DNA of 26,278 nt from a virus, in the IMG/VR virus record IMGVR_UViG_3300017772_000099, positions 1 through 26,278 of that record. One strand, given 5' to 3'. The notes under the pieces were generated by a model. That model was not told the origin of the DNA. It ran no database searches and worked only from the letters and a program-made list of their open reading frames with translations. The position numbers and the translations under genes were made by a program. Shown piece after piece: positions 7,486 through 15,208 of the stretch; position 1 is the first letter of the stretch; every line of letters begins with the position of its first letter.

Positions 7486-10239
7486 ATGCGTTACGTCTTT
7501 GATATTGAAGCAACTGGATTATTAGATGATTCTACAATAGATTATACATCTAGTCCTTATGTCTTACGTCCTAACTTCAATATTCATTGTATTGTTGTTC
7601 AGGATATTGATTCAGATAGATTATTATGTTTCTATGATGGAGAAACGTATACATTTGATGGAAGAGAACACAGCGAAGTAGTAGAGGGTATTACATACTC
7701 ATTGTCAGATTACAAGCCAGTGACTTATGAGCATAGGCAACTAAAAGAATTTAAACAGTTTGTATTGGATAATCCTGATTCAGAAGTTATTGGGCATAAT
7801 ATTTTAGGATATGATCTATTAGCACTTAAACTAACTGATAATATGGACTATACAGTTAAGCACGAACTGGAAGGTACAGATACTTGGTGTGGTCTTGATA
7901 TGACCTTCTCTGATACTATGATAATGAGCAAGGTATTTAACGCTGACCGTGTAGGCTCACACTCATTAGATAACTTAGCTAAATTAACTAAGAAAGATGA
8001 GAAGTTCGAGTTCCGCAAAGGGATGAAAAAAGATGACAAGTTTAAACACTTTGCTGGAGATATGGTGTACTATTGTCTGAGAGATGGCATTGCAAATAAA
8101 AATGTTTATAACTACCTCAAGTGGGAAGAAAGTTTAGACGATTGGAATTGGAAACCTGCTCTATGTTTAGAACACAAAATTATGGAAATAGTTACCAGAT
8201 CCTCCCACAGAGGATTTGCATTCGATAAAGACTTAGCTGAGAAGTGCATCAAAGAATTGGATGAATTAATGCAGGAGCGTAAGGATATTGTAGAACCCTT
8301 ACTCCCTCCACGTAAAGCTACTAAGAAATTCTTAGGGGATCATACACCGCCTAAGAGTCAGATATTAGAGAAGGATGTGAATATTCCTGCTAGCTTCTTA
8401 TCTAAAACTAACTTAGAGATAACTAAAACTGGACTCACTTGGTTAGAAAGAAATAATGCACAATATGACGAAGATACATACACTATCACTGTAAAAGGTA
8501 ATAAAATTAAGCGAGATAGTTCAGAAGGATTTCCAAAAGTAGGATATACAGAGAAAACTATTTCAGCTAATATGAAGAGATTTGTTACTAAACATGGTGG
8601 AAGCTGGGACGAGGATAGTCTAACAGTTTCTATATTTGATAAGGAGATGAAGTTACCTATTGATGCAGTGCCTTTGAAGGATACTATGCCAATGAGAATT
8701 AGTGACAGTAGTGCTATTAAAGAGTGGTTAGTTAGTTTAGGTTGGAGTCCTTCATCTTATACTATGAATGATATAACACTTAAATCTGGAACTAAAATTA
8801 AGAGGACTCCAGAAGAGTTAGATAAGGCAGTAGATCGTTATGTTATGGAGACGTTGGAATCTCAGTTCTGTAAAGACAGGTGTGAACATTTAAAAGCTAG
8901 ACCAACTTATCATAGCCTCAGAAGTAAGATTATGAAGAAAGCTGAGAAATATGGTTGTAAAGTATTAACCAGCCCTAGTCTAACAGTAGGTGCTGATAAG
9001 GAGCTATGCCCAGTGTTGGAAAGAATTTCTGAGGAATTTTCAGAAGTAAAAAACATCGTTGAACATGGAACTTTTAAACACAGACGTAATTCTATACTAG
9101 GAGGTGGTGCAGCTTGGGAAGATGGTGAGGAAGCAGATAAAGGGTTCTTAGCTAAGATTAGAGCAGATGGTAGAATAAGTACAGATTGTGATACTATGGG
9201 GGCTGGAACTGGACGTATGCGTCATAAAGGTGTGGTTAATGTACCACGTGTATCCTCCTTGTATGGTAAGAACATGAGAGCTTTATTTAAAGTTGCAGAT
9301 AATTGTTTTAAAGTAGGTGCGGATTTTGCCAGTTTAGAGGCACGAGGCGAAGGGCATTATTGTCATCGTTACGATGTAGAAGGTAAACCCTATTGTGAAT
9401 CTCTTACACTATCACAGCCTTTTGATGTACATACAATCACTTCTCAAGATATTAGTAAGGTATTAGGAAAACCATTTGGAAGAACACCAGCTAAAAGTGT
9501 TAAATATGGTTTGACATTTGGTGCAATGGCTGCTAAGATAGCAGTTATGTTAGGTGTAGATTTAAAAACAGCAGAGGGTATTGTTGATGCTTTCTGGGAT
9601 TCAGCCAAACCATTGTCAGATTTAAAGGCTGCTGTAGAGAAATGGTGGAATAGTAGAGGTAAGAAGTATATTATAGGCTTAGATGGTAGACGTGTACCTA
9701 CACGTTTTCAACATGCCTTACTAAACTCTTTATTTCAAAGTTTTGGAGCTATTGCAACTAAGACTATGGCAGTATTCTATGATAAGTTATTACTAGATGA
9801 AGGTTTAATGGTAGACTTCTTTAAGGATGATTGGGCTAATATGTCATACGCACAATTAATGATTATCATGCACGATGAAGTGGCTATGGAGGAGACTAAA
9901 TCTAACTTTAAATGGAAGAAGTTTAATAGTGAAGAAAAAGCCTTGACATTTATAGAAGAAGATGATAAGATATGGAGTGAGGTTATACATGGTAAGAATA
10001 ATAAATACTATGTAAATGATGTAGTGTTTAGTAGTAGGAAGAAGGCTAAAGGTTATATTAAAGAACATTCTTTAGATAGTGAAGTAGTACAAGATGATAA
10101 TAATACTTATCACATAGGATACAGCAGATCTAGCGAATTAATACATACTGCTGTAAATATGACTAATGAACATTTTAAACTTAAAGTACCGTTAGAGATG
10201 GGATATGTCGTCGGTTTAGATTGGTCTATGACACATTAA
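7486..10239 (+). CDS. family A DNA polymerase with 3'-5' exonuclease and large insertions
   Basis: The replicative polymerase, 917 residues against 704 in T7. Proofreading exonuclease: Exo I FDIEATG (Asp6, Glu8), Exo II GHNILGYD (Asp110), Exo III YCLRD (Tyr196, Asp200). Polymerase: motif A VGADFASLEARGE (Asp613), motif B AKSVKYGLTFGA (Lys670, Tyr674), motif C IIMHDEVAME (His796-Asp797-Glu798), and the T7-like C-terminus ending DWSMTH. Tyr674 is at the T7 Tyr526 position. Extra length lies in two places: about residues 300-412, between exonuclease and the palm (the thumb region where T7 has its thioredoxin-binding loop), and about residues 805-880, after motif C, built of two tandem repeats. 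Catalytic residues are all present. Confidence 0.95.
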   Translation: MRYVFDIEATGLLDDSTIDYTSSPYVLRPNFNIHCIVVQDIDSDRLLCFYDGETYTFDGREHSEVVEGITYSLSDYKPVTYEHRQLKEFKQFVLDNPDSEVIGHNILGYDLLALKLTDNMDYTVKHELEGTDTWCGLDMTFSDTMIMSKVFNADRVGSHSLDNLAKLTKKDEKFEFRKGMKKDDKFKHFAGDMVYYCLRDGIANKNVYNYLKWEESLDDWNWKPALCLEHKIMEIVTRSSHRGFAFDKDLAEKCIKELDELMQERKDIVEPLLPPRKATKKFLGDHTPPKSQILEKDVNIPASFLSKTNLEITKTGLTWLERNNAQYDEDTYTITVKGNKIKRDSSEGFPKVGYTEKTISANMKRFVTKHGGSWDEDSLTVSIFDKEMKLPIDAVPLKDTMPMRISDSSAIKEWLVSLGWSPSSYTMNDITLKSGTKIKRTPEELDKAVDRYVMETLESQFCKDRCEHLKARPTYHSLRSKIMKKAEKYGCKVLTSPSLTVGADKELCPVLERISEEFSEVKNIVEHGTFKHRRNSILGGGAAWEDGEEADKGFLAKIRADGRISTDCDTMGAGTGRMRHKGVVNVPRVSSLYGKNMRALFKVADNCFKVGADFASLEARGEGHYCHRYDVEGKPYCESLTLSQPFDVHTITSQDISKVLGKPFGRTPAKSVKYGLTFGAMAAKIAVMLGVDLKTAEGIVDAFWDSAKPLSDLKAAVEKWWNSRGKKYIIGLDGRRVPTRFQHALLNSLFQSFGAIATKTMAVFYDKLLLDEGLMVDFFKDDWANMSYAQLMIIMHDEVAMEETKSNFKWKKFNSEEKALTFIEEDDKIWSEVIHGKNNKYYVNDVVFSSRKKAKGYIKEHSLDSEVVQDDNNTYHIGYSRSSELIHTAVNMTNEHFKLKVPLEMGYVVGLDWSMTH
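9916..10119 (+). repeat. two tandem protein repeats inserted in the polymerase
   Basis: Residues 811-844 and 846-878 of the polymerase align: KKFNSEEKALTFIEE with VVFSSRKKAKGYIKE, then SEVIHGKNNKYYVN with SEVVQDDNNTYHIG. Shared pattern: F[NS]S..KA..[FY]I.E, SEV[IV], NN.Y. They form almost all of the insertion between motif C and the final helix of the palm. The DNA copies have diverged, so the duplication is old. Confidence 0.72.
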
Positions 10240-10250
10240 TGGGTTAATAT

Positions 10251-10943
10251 ATGGGTAAGAAATTAGAATTAAAAGGTCAGACTTTTGGTAGGTTAACAGT
10301 TATTAAAGAAGAACCTGTAAGAAGTAATGATGGTAAAGTTAAGTGGTTTTGTAAATGCGACTGTGGTAATAATACAAGTACTACTGGTAAAGATCTAAAA
10401 AGTGGAGACACAAAGTCTTGTGGGTGTTTAGTAAAGGAGTGGGCTAGTAAGTCAGCCACAATAAGAAATACCACACATGGGTTGTGTGAACACCCTTTAT
10501 ACATTATATGGAGAGGTATGAGGGTTAGGTGTTATAAAAAGTGGAGCAAAAACTATAAAAATTATGGAGATAGGGGTATAACAGTGTGTGACTCTTGGGA
10601 AGAGGATTTCATAAACTTCTACAACGATATGTTGTTGGGGTATAAGGAGGGGTTGCAATTAGATAGGGTAGATAATGATAAGGGTTATTATAAAGAGAAT
10701 TGTAGGTGGGTGACTAACCAACAGAATCAGACGAATAAGGGATCAAAAATAGGGTCAACATCCAAGTATAAAGGTGTTTGTTGGTATAGAGGTGGTAATA
10801 GATGGTTAGCACAAATATATAAAGACGGTAAACATTATCACTTAGGTACATTCAAATGTGAACACGAAGCAGCCAAAGCTTACAACACTAAAGCATTGAC
10901 ACTCAACAGCGAATACGCTTACTTAAATAAAATAGAGGATTAG
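10251..10943 (+). CDS. AP2/HNH homing-type endonuclease
   Basis: A free-standing endonuclease of 230 residues. It has three parts. First, a Cys-rich N-terminal domain (GRLTVIKEE, then CKCDCG at residues 34-39 and SCGC at 56-59), probably a zinc-binding DNA reader. Second, an HNH catalytic region: IWRGMRVRC, YGDRGI, then LDRVDNDKGYYKENCRWVT at 137-155. Third, a C-terminal AP2 domain (residues 171-225: SKYKGVCWYRGGNRWLAQIY, HLGTF, EAAKAYN). This is the standard layout of phage AP2-HNH homing endonucleases, selfish genes that cut phage DNA lacking them. It sits 11 bases after the polymerase gene, a common homing site. Its ribosome site is weak (no clear GGAG). Confidence 0.93.
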   Translation: MGKKLELKGQTFGRLTVIKEEPVRSNDGKVKWFCKCDCGNNTSTTGKDLKSGDTKSCGCLVKEWASKSATIRNTTHGLCEHPLYIIWRGMRVRCYKKWSKNYKNYGDRGITVCDSWEEDFINFYNDMLLGYKEGLQLDRVDNDKGYYKENCRWVTNQQNQTNKGSKIGSTSKYKGVCWYRGGNRWLAQIYKDGKHYHLGTFKCEHEAAKAYNTKALTLNSEYAYLNKIED

Positions 10944-10948
10944 ATAAA

Positions 10949-11296
10949 ATGAGTATATTAGCAGTAACACAGAATGATATAGGACGAGTAATAGTAGACA
11001 GGGATGATAATTCAGAGTATAAGATAACAAGAGTAGACTTAGGAAGTGTATTAGCAGTAAGAGAAACCCATCTTTATAATTTAACTCATTCAAAAATACC
11101 TATTACAGATTTTCATAAGTTCTACTTTAAATATGAAGGGTCTGATATTACTAACACCCAAAACCAACGTAAAGTAGCAGCTAAACAATTACGCGATGCT
11201 TACGATAAATGTAGAGGATTAGATATGGGAGTATTTGTAGATGAAGTTGACTTAGGATTGTATATTACTTATGATGCCCCAGTGGAGGATTATTAG
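10949..11296 (+). CDS. hypothetical protein, 115 aa
   Basis: Not recognised. The N-terminal part (DIGRVIVDRDDNSEYKITRV) looks like a small beta barrel; residues 75-95 (NQRKVAAKQLRDAYDKCRG) are a likely helix. AGAGGA precedes the ATG. A candidate promoter lies inside its end. Confidence 0.6.
   Translation: MSILAVTQNDIGRVIVDRDDNSEYKITRVDLGSVLAVRETHLYNLTHSKIPITDFHKFYFKYEGSDITNTQNQRKVAAKQLRDAYDKCRGLDMGVFVDEVDLGLYITYDAPVEDY
11247..11275 (+). promoter_or_regulatory. candidate sigma70 promoter inside the 115-aa gene
   Basis: TTGACT (11247-11252), a 17-bp spacer and TATGAT (11270-11275): five of six matches in each box with ideal spacing. It would start about seven bases after the -10, just before the ATG at 11297. 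In an AT-rich genome such matches also arise by chance, so this is tentative. Confidence 0.4.
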
Positions 11297-11518
11297 ATGA
11301 CTAAGAAATATATCAGTGTAGTATTTCAATACGAAGATGGGGCTAACTTACCAAGCAATTTAGTAACAGCTTTCAGTAGCTTCTCTAAGGAATATGAGGA
11401 TTGTATTGTGTATGATACATGTGAAGGTAATGTTATTGATGAACACAGCAGAATGTTAGAAGTATTTGATAATATGCCAATTGATTTAGAAGAATTACTA
11501 GGAGAGTATGATGAGTAA
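11297..11518 (+). CDS. hypothetical acidic protein, 73 aa
   Basis: Not recognised. It starts with a strand (KKYISVVFQYEDG) and ends in a strongly acidic tail (LEELLGEYDE). GGAGG lies just before the ATG. Its last codons overlap the start of the next gene. Confidence 0.58.
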   Translation: MTKKYISVVFQYEDGANLPSNLVTAFSSFSKEYEDCIVYDTCEGNVIDEHSRMLEVFDNMPIDLEELLGEYDE

Positions 11519-11777
11519 ATATCAAGTAGGGGATAAGTTTAATGCTACATTAGTGATAACGTACTTTGATGAAGAGGACGACGAGATTGGTTTTAAGGTG
11601 AAAGAGCTGAGTACTAAGGTACACGCCGCCGAAATAGCAGATTATTTCATAGCAGATTATTTCACACAAGATGAAGTGTCAGAAGCATTTGATCCAAACT
11701 ATAAGGAAAGAATGAAGCAATTACGTATTAAAGAATTAGAGAAAGAATTAATTAAATTGAAAGGAGAAGATAAATGA
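11511..11777 (+). CDS. hypothetical protein with internal IADYF duplication, 88 aa
   Basis: Not recognised. A small strand-rich N-terminus (YQVGDKFNATLVITYFDEED) is followed by a charged C-terminal helix (residues 63-86). Residues 42-51 read IADYFIADYF, a perfect doubling of five residues from a 15-bp tandem duplication. There are two ATGs in a row; the second (11511) has AGGAG six bases upstream and is preferred. The gene ends with an ATGA overlap to the next gene. Confidence 0.58.
   Translation: MSKYQVGDKFNATLVITYFDEEDDEIGFKVKELSTKVHAAEIADYFIADYFTQDEVSEAFDPNYKERMKQLRIKELEKELIKLKGEDK
11634..11663 (+). repeat. perfect 15-bp tandem duplication
   Basis: The unit ATAGCAGATTATTTC occurs twice in a row (11634-11648 and 11649-11663) without a mismatch, in frame, adding Ile-Ala-Asp-Tyr-Phe. 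Identity of the two copies at every base points to a recent slippage event. Confidence 0.85.
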
Positions 11778-11971
11778 GTGACAACTATATAGCGCAAGTA
11801 CCCATCAACGGGTATGAACTAGAGCAAGGTAGTCAAGTGGGGTTAGAATTAACATTTGCTTGGCTATCACGTCAACTTAAATTAGGCGGTAAACTTAGAC
11901 ATAATGAAATGATTAGTCAGATTAATATTAAAGAAGATGGCGTAGTATTATTTGTAAAACCAGAGAAGTAG
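11774..11971 (+). CDS. hypothetical protein, 65 aa
   Basis: Not recognised. The protein has a central amphipathic helix (VGLELTFAWLSRQLKLGG) and a final strand (GVVLFVKPEK). It starts in an ATGA overlap with the gene before it. Confidence 0.55.
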   Translation: MSDNYIAQVPINGYELEQGSQVGLELTFAWLSRQLKLGGKLRHNEMISQINIKEDGVVLFVKPEK

Positions 11972-11995
11972 TAAACAATTAAATTAAGAGGAAAT
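11972..11995 (+). repeat. leader repeat, copy 1 (before the lipoprotein gene)
   Basis: TAAACAATTAAATTAA followed by AGAGGAAAT: an AT-rich leader ending in the ribosome site of the lipoprotein gene. The same 16 bases, four extra bases and the same AGAGGAAAT recur before the SSB gene (12245-12273). Confidence 0.7.
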
Positions 11996-11998
11996 AAC

Positions 11999-12247
11999 AT
12001 GAAAACTAGGGTGATGGGTATTTTACTGGTAGCAGGTTTAGCTACAGGCTGTAGCGATGGTATATTCACTACAGCAACTACTAACCCACTGGTAAGTCCA
12101 GATTATAACTACGAGATTGATACTTGGGGTGCTAATTCAGAAGTATATGAGTTCACACCAAAATCAGATGTAACTAAAACTTGTGTTTTTGTCATGTTAG
12201 ATAACGCAAGGGCTATGAGTATGCAATGTTTTAACAAAACACTATAA
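11999..12247 (+). CDS. small phage lipoprotein, 82 aa
   Basis: The N-terminus MKTRVMGILLVAGLATGC is a bacterial lipoprotein signal: basic start, hydrophobic core and a lipobox (Leu-Ala-Thr-Gly-Cys) with Cys18 as the expected lipidated residue. The mature part of 65 residues has an Asn/Thr-rich start and a C-terminal CVFVMLDNARAMSMQCF stretch with two Cys. Ser-Asp after the Cys includes Asp at +3 rather than +2, so outer-membrane sorting is plausible. Lipoproteins made by phages often block superinfection at the receptor; that is a family-level idea only. It is out of place among replication genes, and its leader is duplicated before the next gene. Confidence 0.75.
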   Translation: MKTRVMGILLVAGLATGCSDGIFTTATTNPLVSPDYNYEIDTWGANSEVYEFTPKSDVTKTCVFVMLDNARAMSMQCFNKTL

Positions 12248-12273
12248 ACAATTAAATTAAACTAAGAGGAAAT
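12245..12273 (+). repeat. leader repeat, copy 2 (before the SSB gene)
   Basis: TAAACAATTAAATTAA, then ACTA, then AGAGGAAAT, matching copy 1 apart from the four-base insertion. The first three bases are the stop codon of the lipoprotein gene. The pair therefore exactly brackets that gene. Confidence 0.7.
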
Positions 12274-12278
12274 GTAAA

Positions 12279-13373
12279 ATGGCTTTAAAGAAAACACAAC
12301 AACAGTCTGAAGGCACTGGCATTGATTATAACTTTCTACATAGTCAAGTAGAAGATGATACACATGAAGGCCGTATCTCTGTAATTATTGATGCTGGAAT
12401 GCAGAAAGCTAAAACCACTGTATATGGTATTGGTATGAATAAGGATAATGTCAACTACTTCACATCGCGTGATGATGCTATTGATTATGTAAATGATGCG
12501 GTGGATTTAATGGGTGAGTGGGTTGCAGAGAACGAAGGCTACACTGATGAACCAGAGGAAGTTCCTGCTACAGAAGAGATTATAACTAAGCATAATTTAA
12601 AAGATGTAGAAGTGGATGATACATTATACCGCGTAGATTTTAACATTGTAACACCTAAAGACCGCGAGGAGATTATCTATGCTGTAGACTTAGTAGATAC
12701 ACGTGTACAATATAAAGAGGACGATGATAAAACTCTACAATTCCGTGTATGGCTAAATCAACTAGACTTTATGACTAGAGAGATGAAAGGCTTCTCTACT
12801 AAGTTTGCTCCTCCTAAGAAGAAAGGTGCAGCTTGGACATTTGCTCCTGCATCTATGCACACTAAGCTAGCAGAGGCTACAGGTAACAAAGGTGTTATTG
12901 ATCCTTCACATGCTGATTTCGGTGATCTAAGTTTATTCCTAAATAAACCAGTAGGCGTACAGACCACTCAGAAAGAGTCTAGCAGCAATGGTAAGGATTA
13001 TATCAACTTAAAGACCTCCACGCCTACTAGACTGCCTAAGAAAGTATTAGACTTAGGTGTTACAGAGTTAGATTGCACACCAGAAGCTATTGGCTTTGAA
13101 GACGCTACAGTAGAACAGTTGAAGAATGTCATGCCTAATAAGAAAGTATTAGACAAGATTAAATCTGCTGTAAACTACGAAGGTTCTCAGATGCAGAAAG
13201 CTATTGAAGAATATGAGGCTTCACGTAATCAAGGTGAGACTAAAGATAAAGAGGAAGACGATGCGAAGGTTGAAGAAGCTCAGGAAGCAAAGAAGCCAGC
13301 AAAAGTTAAGGCTCAGAAGGCTAAGCCTGAGGAAGTAGTCGGAGATGAAGATGATGATGATTCTCCCTTTTAA
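12279..13373 (+). CDS. ssb: single-stranded DNA-binding protein
   Basis: A 364-residue protein whose last residues are GDEDDDDSPF: the acidic tail ending in Pro-Phe that SSB proteins use to dock partner enzymes. Before it lies a long Lys/Glu/Ala-rich linker (residues about 305-350). The N-terminal two thirds would hold the OB-fold DNA-binding core; strands such as GRISVIIDAGMQKAKTTVYG and LQFRVWLNQLDFMTREMKGF fit, though I cannot assign individual contacts. It is longer than T7 gp2.5 (232) or E. coli SSB (178). Position between polymerase and 5'-3' exonuclease supports the call. A good AGAGGAAAT leader suggests strong translation. Confidence 0.82.
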   Translation: MALKKTQQQSEGTGIDYNFLHSQVEDDTHEGRISVIIDAGMQKAKTTVYGIGMNKDNVNYFTSRDDAIDYVNDAVDLMGEWVAENEGYTDEPEEVPATEEIITKHNLKDVEVDDTLYRVDFNIVTPKDREEIIYAVDLVDTRVQYKEDDDKTLQFRVWLNQLDFMTREMKGFSTKFAPPKKKGAAWTFAPASMHTKLAEATGNKGVIDPSHADFGDLSLFLNKPVGVQTTQKESSSNGKDYINLKTSTPTRLPKKVLDLGVTELDCTPEAIGFEDATVEQLKNVMPNKKVLDKIKSAVNYEGSQMQKAIEEYEASRNQGETKDKEEDDAKVEEAQEAKKPAKVKAQKAKPEEVVGDEDDDDSPF

Positions 13374-13396
13374 TTAATAATTAGCTAATAGATAGA

Positions 13397-13416
13397 AGAG
13401 GGTGTGAAAGCCCTCT
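13397..13416 (+). other. hairpin between SSB and exonuclease genes
   Basis: AGAGGG (13397-13402) and CCCTCT (13411-13416) can pair as a 6-bp stem with an 8-base loop. There is no T-run after it, and the exonuclease ribosome site (AGGA) starts one base on. It is more likely an mRNA stability or processing element, or a brake on exonuclease translation, than a terminator. Confidence 0.45.
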
Positions 13417-13426
13417 AGGATTAATT

Positions 13427-14533
13427 ATGGCACTAATAGTAAAGAACAAAGATAGTAGGATTAAGCAATTCCCTAATAGTAAGATTACGGCTATTATTGA
13501 CGGTGATTATATTGCTTATAAGAGTGCTGCTGTTGGGGATGAGCATTATATTGAAGTGTTACACACAACTACAGGTAAGGTCAAAGAGTTTAAGAATGTG
13601 ACAGAATTTAAGGGCAGAGGTAAAGTAGTGGGCGGTTGGTTAGGAGATGTCAACTCAGAACGTGAAGCTAAAGGTAAACCTATCTTCTCAGTAGATGCTT
13701 TCACAATAGAATCTAAAGTTAGACGTAAAGTAGAGTTTGATGATGAGGGTAAGCAATTAACTGGAGAGGAATCTCTAAGAAATATACTGTATTCAGCTAA
13801 GTCTATGTTGAAGTCTGCACTAGAGGGATTAGAAACAGATAAGTATGTATTCTATATTGGCGGCAAGGAGAATCATAGAGAAGATATTTCTACCTTGATG
13901 CGATATAAAGGAAGCCGCATTAATACACCTAAGCCATTATTATTCAAAGAAGTTAGAGAATATCTTATAGATCATTTCAATGCTAAGGTAGTCACAGGTA
14001 TTGAAGTGGATGATAAAGTGATCATGGATGCTTATGGTGATAACAGTAAGGTGGTAGTAGCAGTGGATAAAGATGCACTATCTCAGCCTGTAAGAGTGTT
14101 CAACCCTACTAAACCAGATAAAGGTATTATTGATTGTGATTGTTTTGGGGAGCTAACTGATTATGATAGTAAGACCTCTAAGGCAAACGGGTATGGAAGG
14201 ATTCACCTATATTATCAAATGTTAGCAGGAGATACGGCTGATGAATATAAAGCTAATTGTATGTCTGATGTTAAGTATGGTCATAAATCTGCTTATGATG
14301 ACTTACATGAATGTAAAGATGATAAAGAAGCTTTGACAAAAGTTATTGAAGTGTTTAAGAAACTGTATCCAGAAGCTAAAGTAGTGGAGAGCTGGCGTGG
14401 ACAGGAGATGATGATAGATTTTCTTTCAGTCGCGCGCGAACAGTTTAAGTTAGTTTCAATGCTACGTTTCGAGGGGGACTCTAGGACGTTTGATACTGAA
14501 TTAGCTTTGTATGAGGTGGAGTATGAGTATTGA
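13427..14533 (+). CDS. FEN-like 5'-3' exonuclease
   Basis: A 368-residue nuclease of the PIN/FEN superfamily, similar in role to T7 gp6 and T5 D15: it removes RNA primers and degrades DNA from 5' ends. Metal-binding acidic positions appear in the usual order: AIIDGDYIAYK (Asp25, Asp27), the YIGGKENHREDIS loop with YKGSR, TGIEVDDKVIMD, and VVAVDKDAL. Next comes the helix-hairpin-helix-like DNA-binding part around GYGRIHLYYQMLAGDTADEY. It is about 70 residues longer than T7 gp6, partly through an N-terminal loop (residues 40-85). It follows SSB after a 53-base gap with a hairpin. Confidence 0.85.
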   Translation: MALIVKNKDSRIKQFPNSKITAIIDGDYIAYKSAAVGDEHYIEVLHTTTGKVKEFKNVTEFKGRGKVVGGWLGDVNSEREAKGKPIFSVDAFTIESKVRRKVEFDDEGKQLTGEESLRNILYSAKSMLKSALEGLETDKYVFYIGGKENHREDISTLMRYKGSRINTPKPLLFKEVREYLIDHFNAKVVTGIEVDDKVIMDAYGDNSKVVVAVDKDALSQPVRVFNPTKPDKGIIDCDCFGELTDYDSKTSKANGYGRIHLYYQMLAGDTADEYKANCMSDVKYGHKSAYDDLHECKDDKEALTKVIEVFKKLYPEAKVVESWRGQEMMIDFLSVAREQFKLVSMLRFEGDSRTFDTELALYEVEYEY

Positions 14534-14723
14534 AGACACCTTGCAAGAGGAGATAACCTCTGAGTTATCAAGGAGGAAGTATGTAAACAATGATGAAGGT
14601 AAAGCACAAATGATTGAAGATGTAACGAGTATAGTAAAACCTTACTTACCTTCGCCTACTGTAGAAGTGGAAATAGATTTTGATGAAGGTAATTATAATA
14701 TATCTATAAAGGTAGATGTGTAA
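14523..14723 (+). CDS. hypothetical acidic protein, 66 aa
   Basis: Not recognised. It starts inside the last codons of the exonuclease (overlap 11 bases) at an ATG preceded by AGGTGGAG; an ATG 12 bases earlier lacks a ribosome site. An N-terminal helix is followed by two strands (TVEVEIDFDEGNYNISIKVD). Its stop overlaps the next ATG. Confidence 0.55.
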   Translation: MSIEDTLQEEITSELSRRKYVNNDEGKAQMIEDVTSIVKPYLPSPTVEVEIDFDEGNYNISIKVDV

Positions 14724-14932
14724 TGAACATTGATGAGGAAGCAGAGAAACTATTTACCGCATTAGAGGAATCAACAGCTAAATTATTGTCAGGTGTTAGA
14801 GAGGATAAAGAGGTTGTAATATCAAATAGACGTAAATTTATATCCAACTTATATGAAACACCTTTGGCAAATGTTATACATGAAGGGGTTATAAAATGTA
14901 TTAAAATTGAAGGTACTTTAACTTATGAATAA
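14723..14932 (+). CDS. hypothetical protein, 69 aa
   Basis: Not recognised. Mostly helical and charged (DEEAEKLFTALEESTAKLLS), ending in a short strand. It begins in a TAATG overlap and overlaps the next gene by 8 bases. Confidence 0.55.
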   Translation: MNIDEEAEKLFTALEESTAKLLSGVREDKEVVISNRRKFISNLYETPLANVIHEGVIKCIKIEGTLTYE

Positions 14933-15203
14933 ACAACAAGCAATAGATAATATCATGGATAACTTCGACTTCGGTACAACATGGAAAATGATGCAATGTG
15001 ATAAAGGCTTTTGGATACATAATGCAGTGGATAATACTGAGAGTGTATTGCGGGAGCATTGTAGGGGTAGGTTAGAAGGTTTAGATTTAGTTGAGAATGA
15101 TTACCAAACAGGAGGTTTTCATTATAAATATGAAGTGGAAGAAGGTAAGCATTATATGTCTTTAAGTTTTATAGGCGAAAGTTGGGATAATTATTGGGAT
15201 TAG
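14925..15203 (+). CDS. hypothetical protein, 92 aa
   Basis: Not recognised. N-terminal helix (QQAIDNIMDNFDFGTTWKMM), then an aromatic-rich strand segment ending in Trp-Asp-Asn-Tyr-Trp-Asp. The fold is probably a small alpha/beta domain. The ATG overlaps the end of the previous gene. Confidence 0.55.
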   Translation: MNKQQAIDNIMDNFDFGTTWKMMQCDKGFWIHNAVDNTESVLREHCRGRLEGLDLVENDYQTGGFHYKYEVEEGKHYMSLSFIGESWDNYWD

Positions 15204-15208
15204 ATTGT

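Noticed and set aside
14293-14607. A 104-codon leftward open frame across the exonuclease end
   Set aside because: It lies antisense to a clear gene, is Ser/Leu-rich as antisense frames are, and has no ribosome site or neighbours on its strand.
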